Positions 7,749 to 14,622 of a stretch of DNA of 17,316 bases are shown piece after piece (the first letter of the stretch is position 1; each line of letters starts with the position of its first letter). Origin of the DNA: Verrucomicrobiota bacterium (GTDB lineage Bacteria > Verrucomicrobiota > Verrucomicrobiia > Verrucomicrobiales > Akkermansiaceae); NCBI GenBank assembly GCA_026397695.1, contig JAPLUJ010000611.1, positions 1-17,316 of the forward strand, written 5' to 3'. The notes below the pieces were generated by a model. That model was given only the letters and a program-made list of their open reading frames with translations, did not search any database and had not been told where the DNA came from. The translations under genes and the position numbers were made by a program.

Positions 7749-7916
7749 ATGAAGCGCATCCAACTCTACTCCCAACTGCTTTCCCGCGTGCAGGAACCGC
7801 GGCGCTTTATCCAAGTGCTGGCCGGTCCCCGGCAGGTGGGCAAAACGACTTTGGCCCGCCAGGTGATGGACGCAAGTGGGCTTGCCGTGCATTACGCCGC
7901 GCAACATGGTGCATAG
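7749..7916 (+). pseudogene. N-terminal stump of an AAA/DUF4143-type ATPase
   Basis: Fifty-five codons encode MKRIQLYSQLLSRVQEP and then the Walker A segment LAGPRQVGKTTLARQV near residues 29-44, typical of the AAA_14/DUF4143 family. A TAG stop follows soon after. The Walker B, sensor and C-terminal domains are all missing; intact members have about 380-400 residues. The 3' end runs into a fragment of the hairpin repeat found farther downstream. The protein differs clearly from the intact ATPase at 8010 (LTGPRRAGKTMLLRR), so it is a remnant of a separate paralog and not a recent duplicate. Confidence 0.8.
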
Positions 7917-7920
7917 CTGG

Positions 7921-7940
7921 GCCCGCGACTTCACCAGCAA
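7921..7940 (+). repeat. Half copy of the intergenic hairpin element
   Basis: These 20 bases match the 3' half of the element at 12884-12969 at 17 of 20 positions by my count (core CCCGCGA and TCACCAGCAA). The 5' half is not recognisable. The match begins where the ATPase stump loses family similarity, so it may mark the break. The rest of 7597-8009 holds only short palindromes, such as GGTCC-AC-GGACC at 7667-7678. Confidence 0.5.
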
Positions 7941-7981
7941 CACCGAATCCTCGTGGAACGACGATTTAATGCTTGAGTAAT

Positions 7982-7998
7982 CTAAAGACGTACTTTAG
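7982..7998. promoter_or_regulatory. Inverted repeat overlapping the ATPase ribosome-binding site
   Basis: CTAAAG and CTTTAG surround the spacer ACGTA. The right arm overlaps the AGGA (7997-8000) that serves as the Shine-Dalgarno site of the ATG at 8010. Binding of a protein here, or hairpin formation in RNA, would directly affect expression of the ATPase. Autoregulation is a hypothesis. Confidence 0.5.
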
Positions 7999-8009
7999 GA
8001 TTCTCATAT

Positions 8010-9185
8010 ATGAAATACATACCACGCACCCTGGAAAAGCAGCTCTCACAGGCCGCCCGCCACTTTCCCGCGGTGGTGCTCACAGGCCCGCGCCGGGCGG
8101 GCAAGACCATGCTGCTGCGCCGGCTTTTTCCCAAGGCGAGCTACTTCCTGCTCGAGGATCCTGACGTGGTGGGGCGGCTGCGGGCCGACCCGCAGGGATT
8201 CCTTGATGACCTCAAAACGCCTGCCATCCTCGACGAAGTGCAGCATGTGCCGGAAGTGTTAGCATACGTCCGCTCGAGAATTGATCGCCAGCCGCGTCGC
8301 ATGGGCCAATGGCTGCTGACCGGCTCGCAGGAATCACCTCTGATGCAGGGCGTCTCGGAATCCATGGCGGGCCGCGCCGCCGTGCTGCAATTGCTGCCCC
8401 TGTCCGTGCGGGAGACACCCAAGGTCAGCCTGCTGCGCGGCGGCTACCCCGAAGTGCTGGCACGACCGGGCGGGGCGCGACTGTGGTTCAGTTCGTATTT
8501 GCAGACCTATCTTGAGCGTGACGTCCGGGCGGTCATGGCGGTGAAGGATCTCGCGACCTTCCGCCGTTTTCTCGCGCTGGTGGCCAGCCGCCACGGGCAG
8601 ATTCTCAACAAGACGGATCTCGCCGCGCCTCTGGGTGTGAGCGTGCCGACGATCACCCAGTGGCTGGGCGTGCTGGAGACAACCGCGCAACTTCAGATCG
8701 TGCCGCCGTATTATGAAAACCTTGGGAAACGGCTGATCAAGTCGCCCAAGGTATATCTAGCGGATTCCGGCCTGGCGTGTCACTTGTTAGGCATTGAATC
8801 CGCAGCGGAACTCGCGCGCTCACCGTTCTTCGGCGCGCTTTTCGAGGGCTTCCTCGCAGCGGAAATCGCCAAAGGCCAGGTCAACGCCGGACGCCGCCGT
8901 GAGCTTTACTATTTTCGCGACGAGCAGGGCCTGGAAGTGGATTTCCTCATGCCCGGACGCGGCGGTTCGGTGGCATTGGTGGAATGCAAGGCCGGTCGCA
9001 CGGTCACTCCCGCGATGGCCGCACCGATGCAGCGACTGGCTGAAGCGATGCAGCGGAAACACCCGAAGACCGCACCCGTTCCGATGTTTCTGGTCCATCG
9101 GGAACCAAAAGCAGGAACACCGACCCGCGCCGTCGCCCCCGGCGTGCTCGCGTTGCCATGGCGGCGGTTTATCAATGGACTGTGA
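8010..9185 (+). CDS. ATP-binding protein, AAA_14 plus DUF4143
   Basis: The 391-residue product is a complete member of this common but poorly understood family. The N-terminal AAA domain has Walker A GPRRAGKT (26-33), Walker B AILDEVQ (D75/E76) and the sensor-like LLTGSQ. The middle carries a winged-helix-like segment (ILNKTDLAAPLGVSVPTITQWL). The C-terminal DUF4143 part contains EVDFLM and VALVECKAG, an arrangement like PD-(D/E)XK nuclease folds. The start is supported by AGGA nine bases upstream. Such genes are often scattered among genome islands with no fixed partner; roles in defence or mobile elements have been suggested but not shown. It lies between an ATPase stump and a truncated membrane gene, which fits insertion or replacement at this spot. 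Confidence 0.9.
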   Translation: MKYIPRTLEKQLSQAARHFPAVVLTGPRRAGKTMLLRRLFPKASYFLLEDPDVVGRLRADPQGFLDDLKTPAILDEVQHVPEVLAYVRSRIDRQPRRMGQWLLTGSQESPLMQGVSESMAGRAAVLQLLPLSVRETPKVSLLRGGYPEVLARPGGARLWFSSYLQTYLERDVRAVMAVKDLATFRRFLALVASRHGQILNKTDLAAPLGVSVPTITQWLGVLETTAQLQIVPPYYENLGKRLIKSPKVYLADSGLACHLLGIESAAELARSPFFGALFEGFLAAEIAKGQVNAGRRRELYYFRDEQGLEVDFLMPGRGGSVALVECKAGRTVTPAMAAPMQRLAEAMQRKHPKTAPVPMFLVHREPKAGTPTRAVAPGVLALPWRRFINGL

Positions 9186-9206
9186 CCAATACCATCCCAG
9201 GACACC

Positions 9207-9848
9207 GTGAAACTAGGGGCCGGCATGGTGGCCACCATGTCCGCGTTGACCCTCGGCCTGCTCGTCAGCTCGGCCAAAAACACCCTTGACACAATGAATC
9301 TCGCCATCGCCCAGCACGGCGCACGCATCATCCAGCTCGACCAATTGCTGGTCGAGTATGGACCGGAGAGCCGCCCGGTCCGCGATCAACTCAAAACCTC
9401 CGTGGCCCAACAGGTGGATAGAGTCTGGCACCCATCCGCGGCGGACGGGTCCGGCTTGCGCGCCGTGGAAAAGTCCACCGCCATGTTCGACCTGCAAGCT
9501 GGCCTGCACGCATTGTCGCCGCAGACCGATGCGCAGAAATCCACCCTCAGCCAGATCCAACAGATTTGTAGTGAAATGTGGCAGAACCGGCTCTTGATAC
9601 TCGAGCAACAGCAGCAACCTGTAACGCCGGCATTTGTCGTGCTGCTCGCATTCTGGCTAGCTGTGTTGTTTCTGAGCTTCGGCCTGTTCGCGCCGCGCAA
9701 CGCAACCGTCCTGGCCGTGCTGCTGGTTTGCGCGTTTTCCGTATCTTCCGCGGTGTTCCTGATTCTCGAAATGAGCCACCCGCTCGACGGCCTCATCAAG
9801 GTCTCCAACGCGCCAATGCTCAAGGCGCTGGAATTGATCGGCCAATGA
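9207..9848 (+). CDS. DUF4239 (bestrophin-like) membrane protein, N-terminally truncated
   Basis: The product has 213 residues from the GTG at 9207. It shows the DUF4239 pattern: a hydrophobic helix (GAGMVATMSALTLGLLVSSAK), a soluble helical middle with LLVEYGPESRPVRDQL, and two C-terminal membrane helices (about 142-165 and 167-188) with FWLAVLFLSFGLFAPRNAT. Full-length relatives have one more N-terminal membrane segment, and commonly read D-T-V-K-L-G at this point. Upstream of the GTG the frame still reads S-Q-D-T, then meets a TGA at 9183, so the family sequence is cut about 15-20 bases after the ATPase gene ends. It may still be translated from GTG, but the missing helix makes function doubtful. 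Confidence 0.75.
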   Translation: MKLGAGMVATMSALTLGLLVSSAKNTLDTMNLAIAQHGARIIQLDQLLVEYGPESRPVRDQLKTSVAQQVDRVWHPSAADGSGLRAVEKSTAMFDLQAGLHALSPQTDAQKSTLSQIQQICSEMWQNRLLILEQQQQPVTPAFVVLLAFWLAVLFLSFGLFAPRNATVLAVLLVCAFSVSSAVFLILEMSHPLDGLIKVSNAPMLKALELIGQ

Positions 9849-10209
9849 ACACCACCACCACTCCAACCCACCATGAAAGCATCTCTACCTTCGCGATCTT
9901 CGCGTCCTTCTGTTAATCCATTCTCATGTTTTCCAAACAGAAGCCCGCTAAGATCGCCAAGGATGATGAGAGCATGCGCTAGTCCCGAATTCTTTCGCGT
10001 CCTCCTGTGCCATCCTTTCTTCCTGAAATCCATCCACGATGAACCCCACCCAAAATTTTCATTTTAGAACTTGTCCCGGAGCCAGCAGAGAGGATAGTCG
10101 GACGTCATTGTCCCGACCCCCGACCCCCAACCCCCGTTCAATCATTGAATCCCACTGTTTCCTTCTGTTCAATAACACAAACTCCACGCCAACAGAAAGC
10201 AAGCGCAGC
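9849..10209. other. Intergenic debris without a supported gene
   Basis: No frame here looks like a natural protein. The stretch has a simple phrase CTTCGCGATCTTCGCGTCC (9889-9907), an 18-codon frame at 9926-9982 beginning MFSKQKPAK, and a low-complexity run of CCCCGACCCCC type near 10112-10137. The word TTGTCCCG occurs twice, near 10071 and 10107. These fragments look like parts of dispersed repeats. No terminator or RNA gene was recognised. Confidence 0.6.
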
Positions 10210-10317
10210 ATGCTGATCGTGGCCCATATCCCCGCCGACCTCGATCCCTCGGAACTCGAAATGAGCCTTGCCGCCAAGATCGGCCCGGACTGCGATATCA
10301 AAGTCAGGGTGTACTGA
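10210..10317 (+). CDS. Possible 35-residue peptide or gene tail
   Basis: The frame encodes MLIVAHIPADLDPSELEMSL followed by a tail ending CDIKVRVY. It has protein-like amino acid usage and GC-rich third positions, unlike the stretch before it. It looks more like the end of a larger protein, a beta-alpha-beta piece, than a complete small protein. The frame is open further upstream but that part resembles intergenic DNA. No family is recognised. The next gene starts 39 bases later. Confidence 0.3.
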   Translation: MLIVAHIPADLDPSELEMSLAAKIGPDCDIKVRVY

Positions 10318-10356
10318 TTCAATACTCCTCCACTCCAATACTCCAATTTCCCCACC

Positions 10357-12873
10357 ATGAAATACAAACCAACAACCTGCGTCTGGCCGTTGCATGTTCT
10401 AACGGCCACCCTCATGGCCTGCGCTCCCGCGTTGGCCCAGCAAATCACCGGCACGCCCGGTTCACCCAGCGCCACGACTTCCGTCAATGGCAAACAACTC
10501 CCCGCTCCCGATCCGAAATTCGGCGGCGTGATCAAGGACGGCGCCCTGCAATCCAAAGCCTGGTGGGCGCCGCGCATTGTTCCACCCAAGGGCGCTCCCA
10601 ACGTCCTCCTCATCATCACCGATGACTCCGGGTTCGGCGTGCCGGGCACCTTCGGCGGCGTCATCCCGACGCCCACGATGGACCGCCTGGCGAAGACCGG
10701 CCTGCGCTACAACAACATCCACTCCACCGCGCTCTGCTCGCCGACGCGCGCCGCGCTCATTACCGGCCGCAATCATCATTCGGCAGGCTTTGGGGTGGTC
10801 TCCGAGCAGTCCACCGGCTTCCCCGGTTACAACAGCATCATCGGCAAGGACAAGGCCACCATTGGTCGTATGTTGTTAGATAATGGCTATGCAACTTCGT
10901 GGTTTGGCAAGAATCACAACACGCCGTCGTTCGCTGCCAGCCAGGTCGGGCCGTTCGACCAATGGGTGACCGGTATGGGCTTCGAGTATTTCTACGGCTT
11001 CAATGGCGGCGATGCCAACCAGTGGCAGCCGAATCTGTTCCGCAACACGACCCAGATCTATCCGTTCGAGGGCAAGCCGGGCTGGAACCTCGTCACCGGC
11101 ATGGCCGACGATGCGATTGATTACCTGAGCCGCATCAACCAGACGGCGCCCACCAAACCGTTCTTCGTGAAATACGCACCCGGAGCCACGCACGCGCCGC
11201 ATCATCCGACCAAGGAGTGGGTGGATAAAATCAGTGCGATGCATCTGTTCGACGGGGGCTGGAACAAGCTCCGTGATACCATCTTTGCCAATCAGAAGAA
11301 GCTCGGAGTCATCCCGCAGGACACCCAACTCGAGCCATGGCCCACAAAGATCCTCAAGAACTGGGACGACTGCACGCCCGAGGAAAAGAAACTCTTCATC
11401 AAACAGGTGGAAGTCTTCGCCGCCTATGAGGCTTACAACGACTACGAGATCGGCCGGGTCATCCAGTCCATCGAGGACATGGGCAAGCTCGACAACACAC
11501 TCATCATCTATATCAATGGCGACAACGGCACCAGTGCCGAAGGCGGCCCGATGGGCACGCCTAACGAAGTCGCGTGGTTCAACGGCGTTAGCGAGATGCC
11601 GGTCGAGGTTCAGATGAAGTTCTACGACGTCTGGGGCACCGAACAGACGTATAACCACATGTCGGCCGGCTGGTCATGGGCCTTTGATACGCCTTTCACC
11701 TGGTTCAAACAAAACGCCTCGAAACTCGGCGGTGTCCGCCAGTGCATGGCGGTCTCATGGCCGGCACGCATCAAGGAGGCCGGTGGCCTGCGCGAGCAAT
11801 TCATGCACGTCATCGACGTGGTGCCCACCATCCTCGAGGCGGCCGGCATCAAGGCACCCGAAATGGTGGACGGCATCAAACAGGCGCCGATCGAGGGCAC
11901 GAGCTTCGCCTACACCTTCGACGCGAAGAACGCCAAGGCACCGTCCAAGCACAAGACCCAGTATTTCGAGATGATGGGCCAGTGGGCGCTCTATCACGAT
12001 GGCTGGCTGCTCAGCACCGAGGTGAACCGCGCGCCGTGGCAGGCCTTCGGCCCCGCCAATCCCGATCCGCTCAACAACCAGAAGCTCGAACTCTACGACC
12101 TGAACAAGGACTTCAGCCAATCGCAGAACATCGCCGCCAAATTCCCCGACAAAGTGAAGGAGATGAAGGCGATGTTCATCGCGGAAGCGAAGAAATACCA
12201 GGTCTTCCCGATGGATGCCTCGGTGGCCGCCCGCATCGTCGCCCCGCGGCCTAACATTACAGCCGGCCGCACCGAGTTCGTCTATACCAAGCCGATGGTC
12301 GGCCTGCCGCAGGGCGATTCGCCGATGTTGCTCGACACCTCATACACCATCACGGCGGATCTCACGGTTCCTGAAGGCGGTGCCGAGGGCATGATCCTGA
12401 CTTCCGGCGGACGCTTCGCCGGCTACGGCTTCTATCTGCTCAAAGGCAAGCCGGCGTTTCTGTGGAACCTCGTTGATCTTGAACGTATCAAGTGGGAAGG
12501 CCCGGACGCACTCACTCCCGGCAAGCACACCGTCGAGTTCGATTTCAAGTATGACGGCCTGGGTCTGGGCACGCTCGCCTTCAACAACATGAGCGGCCTC
12601 GGTCGCCCCGGCACCGGCACACTCAAGGTGGACGGCAAGGTCGTGGATACCAAGACCATGCCCAAGACCTTGCCCATGATCCTGCAATGGGACGAAGCCT
12701 TCGACATCGGCTCGGACACGCTCACCGGCGTGAACGACGCGGACTACAAGCCGCCGTTTGCTCTAACAGCCAAGCTTGACAAGCTGACGATCAAGGTGGA
12801 CCGCCCGCAGTTGTCGCCCGAGGACATCAAGAAACTCGAGGAGGGAATGAAGGGGGCCACCGACACGAAGTAA
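10357..12873 (+). CDS. Exported arylsulfatase, large subfamily
   Basis: The 838-residue product has a signal peptide (cleavage near ALA-Q, residue 27) and then a type I sulfatase domain that hydrolyses sulfate esters. Visible active-site residues are D89/D90 (ITDDSGFG), the formylglycine motif CSPTR with C127, K185/H187 in WFGKNHN, histidines 279-283 in ATHAPHHP, D389/N390 in NGDNG, and a C-terminal lysine near 451-456. The C-terminal ~200 residues form a separate beta-rich domain (SYTITADLTVPEGGAEGM onward) found in long arylsulfatases. Unlike the gene at 6091, nothing is missing. The cysteine must be converted by a formylglycine-generating or anaerobic maturase enzyme encoded elsewhere. It heads a same-strand run with two DUF1254 genes; its substrate is unknown. 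Confidence 0.95.
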   Translation: MKYKPTTCVWPLHVLTATLMACAPALAQQITGTPGSPSATTSVNGKQLPAPDPKFGGVIKDGALQSKAWWAPRIVPPKGAPNVLLIITDDSGFGVPGTFGGVIPTPTMDRLAKTGLRYNNIHSTALCSPTRAALITGRNHHSAGFGVVSEQSTGFPGYNSIIGKDKATIGRMLLDNGYATSWFGKNHNTPSFAASQVGPFDQWVTGMGFEYFYGFNGGDANQWQPNLFRNTTQIYPFEGKPGWNLVTGMADDAIDYLSRINQTAPTKPFFVKYAPGATHAPHHPTKEWVDKISAMHLFDGGWNKLRDTIFANQKKLGVIPQDTQLEPWPTKILKNWDDCTPEEKKLFIKQVEVFAAYEAYNDYEIGRVIQSIEDMGKLDNTLIIYINGDNGTSAEGGPMGTPNEVAWFNGVSEMPVEVQMKFYDVWGTEQTYNHMSAGWSWAFDTPFTWFKQNASKLGGVRQCMAVSWPARIKEAGGLREQFMHVIDVVPTILEAAGIKAPEMVDGIKQAPIEGTSFAYTFDAKNAKAPSKHKTQYFEMMGQWALYHDGWLLSTEVNRAPWQAFGPANPDPLNNQKLELYDLNKDFSQSQNIAAKFPDKVKEMKAMFIAEAKKYQVFPMDASVAARIVAPRPNITAGRTEFVYTKPMVGLPQGDSPMLLDTSYTITADLTVPEGGAEGMILTSGGRFAGYGFYLLKGKPAFLWNLVDLERIKWEGPDALTPGKHTVEFDFKYDGLGLGTLAFNNMSGLGRPGTGTLKVDGKVVDTKTMPKTLPMILQWDEAFDIGSDTLTGVNDADYKPPFALTAKLDKLTIKVDRPQLSPEDIKKLEEGMKGATDTK

Positions 12874-12883
12874 GTTAGCCAAG

Positions 12884-12969
12884 TAACTCGTTTCGCTCGT
12901 GAACCACGCGGGCCGCCTCCCACGAGGCGACCCGCGAACTCACCAGCAAAGGGATTTCTTCACACACCC
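12884..12969. repeat. Intergenic hairpin element, copy A
   Basis: This 86-bp element fills the spacer between the sulfatase and the first DUF1254 gene. It matches copy B (14525-14610) without gaps at 72 of 86 positions by my count. It folds as GCGGG, a C/A mismatch, CGCCTC, loop CCAC, GAGGCG, CCCGC, with an outer GTGA/TCAC pairing. No T-run follows, so it is not a simple intrinsic terminator. Confidence 0.75.
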
Positions 12970-12985
12970 GAAACCACCACCCAAA

Positions 12986-13015
12986 ATCAAACACACCATG
13001 ATCAAACACACCATG
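12986..13015 (+). repeat. Tandem 15-bp duplication at a start codon
   Basis: The unit ATCAAACACACCATG occurs twice in a row. Each copy ends in an in-frame ATG, giving two possible starts (12998 and 13013) for the DUF1254 gene. The original start was probably a single ATG followed by ACCTGC. Confidence 0.9.
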
Positions 13016-14527
13016 ACCTGCGCGGCGCTCACCGCGCTTCTTGCCAACCCCCTCAGCTTGCTCGCCCAGGAGCGCTATTCGATTCCGGCCGATCCGAAGC
13101 TCAAGTATTCCACACCCATCGCGCCCGGTGTGGCCGTGCCCGACAAGATCGAGAGTTCCATCGGCACGCTCGACCTCAGCTACGGCTATCCATCTGCCGA
13201 CACCGTCGGGAAAATCTACGACAACCTCGACCGGTCCCGCGCCCTGCAGGCCTACCTCATGGCCATCCCGGTCGTGAACCAAGCCGGCATGCGTGACTCG
13301 CTCGGCCAGTTCGGCCCGGTCAACCAGACCGACGTCCTTTGGGAGGGCCTCGTCGATCCCCGCTCCGTCGAACTCACGGCCAACGACAACACGATCTACA
13401 ACTTCATCTGGATCGACACCAAGAAGGGTCCGCTGGTTCTTGAAGTCCCGCCCGAGGTCCTCGGCGGCGTGAACGATTTCTGGTATCGCTGGGTCGCCGA
13501 TGTCGGTATCACCGGTGAGGACCGGGGCAAAGGCGGCAAGTATCTCGTCCTGCCTCCCGGTTACAAAGGCGAGGTGCCTCCAGGCTATATAGTCATGCGC
13601 CCTAACACCTACGGCAACTGGTTTTTCTTCCGCGCTTTCGTCGTCAATGGATCCACCAAGCCCGGCGTCGAGCTCGTAAAGAAGCACCTCAAGATCTATC
13701 AGATATCCGACGCGGCCAATCCGCCGGCGATGAAGTTTGCCAATGCCTCGGGCGTCCCGGCCACCTTTGTCGCGCCCGGCGACTATGCCTTTTGGGAAAT
13801 GCTCAACAAGGTTATCCAGGAAGAGCCCGCAGGCGGCAGCGACCCGACCATGCTGGGCCTCTTCGCCTCCATCGGCATCGTCAAAGGCCAGCCTTTCGCG
13901 CCCGACGAACGGATGAAAAAAATCCTTATCGACGCGGCGAATATCGGCGCCGTCACCGCCCGCACCATCGCCTTCAAGGTGCGCTCCAAGGAAGCCTACT
14001 ATTTCCCTAACAGCACGTGGCGCCTGCCCTTCTTCGGCGGCTACAAGTTTGAGAGCGCGCCCGGCGTGACGAACATGGATGGTTACATCCAGTATTACTA
14101 TTTCGCCACTGGCGTCACGCCCGCCATGGAGATGAAGATGGTCGGCAAAGGTTCGCAATATCCGTGGTCCGTGCAGGACTCGAATGGCAACCCCTTTGAC
14201 GGCGGCAAGATTTACAAGATGCACCTCCCGCCCAATGTCCCGGTCAAGGACTTCTGGTCAGTCATCGTCTATGACAACCAGACGCGTTCGATGATCCAGA
14301 CGGACCAGAAAGCCCCCAGCGTAACGAGCCAGAACAAGGACGTGAAGATCAATGCCGACGGCTCGGTGGACGTTTACTTCGGTCCGAAAGCCCCCGCCGG
14401 TTACGAAAACAACTGGGTGCAGACGCTGCCCGGCAAAGGCTGGTTCATGATCCTGCGCCTCTACGGCCCACTCGAGCCGTGGTTCGATAAGACCTGGCGT
14501 CCCGGCGAGATCACGCCCGTGAACTAA
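12998..14527 (+). CDS. Exported DUF1254/DUF1214 protein
   Basis: The product has 509 residues from 12998 (504 from 13013). A signal peptide (MTCAALTALLANPLSLLAQ) precedes the mature chain. The first half carries the DUF1254 domain, with segments such as YLMAIPVVNQAGMRDSLGQF, NDNTIYNFIWIDTKKGPLV and NDFWYRWVADVG. The last ~120 residues are DUF1214: NMDGYIQYYYFATGVTPAM, VKDFWSVIVYDNQTRSM and the closing GKGWFMILRLYGPLEPWFD. Both domains are conserved beta-rich units with no proven activity. An upstream GTG at 12899 lies inside the hairpin repeat and is rejected. It follows a sulfatase and precedes a second protein of the same type, suggesting joint periplasmic work. Confidence 0.92.
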   Translation: MIKHTMTCAALTALLANPLSLLAQERYSIPADPKLKYSTPIAPGVAVPDKIESSIGTLDLSYGYPSADTVGKIYDNLDRSRALQAYLMAIPVVNQAGMRDSLGQFGPVNQTDVLWEGLVDPRSVELTANDNTIYNFIWIDTKKGPLVLEVPPEVLGGVNDFWYRWVADVGITGEDRGKGGKYLVLPPGYKGEVPPGYIVMRPNTYGNWFFFRAFVVNGSTKPGVELVKKHLKIYQISDAANPPAMKFANASGVPATFVAPGDYAFWEMLNKVIQEEPAGGSDPTMLGLFASIGIVKGQPFAPDERMKKILIDAANIGAVTARTIAFKVRSKEAYYFPNSTWRLPFFGGYKFESAPGVTNMDGYIQYYYFATGVTPAMEMKMVGKGSQYPWSVQDSNGNPFDGGKIYKMHLPPNVPVKDFWSVIVYDNQTRSMIQTDQKAPSVTSQNKDVKINADGSVDVYFGPKAPAGYENNWVQTLPGKGWFMILRLYGPLEPWFDKTWRPGEITPVN

Positions 14528-14610
14528 CTCGTTTCGATCATGAAACGCGCGGGCCGCTGCGCAAGGAGCGACCCGCGAATTCACCAGCGAAGGGATCTCA
14601 TCACACACCC
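14525..14610. repeat. Intergenic hairpin element, copy B
   Basis: This copy starts with the TAA stop of the preceding gene and reaches to 12 bases before the next ATG. The stem is GCGGG, C/A mismatch, CGCT, an 8-base loop, AGCG, CCCGC, with an outer TGAA/TTCA pairing. Compared with copy A, stem bases change on both sides while pairing is retained. Confidence 0.75.
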
Positions 14611-14622
14611 AATCCCATTCCC

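Noticed and set aside
12899-12997. GTG start giving a 542-residue DUF1254 protein
   Set aside because: The GTG lies inside the repeated hairpin element, and the added residues would precede a normal signal peptide.
12875-14224. Long open frame (449 codons) on the minus strand
   Set aside because: It is antisense to the well-supported DUF1254 gene. Its composition is the usual mirror of a GC-rich coding strand, and it shows no domain or signal.
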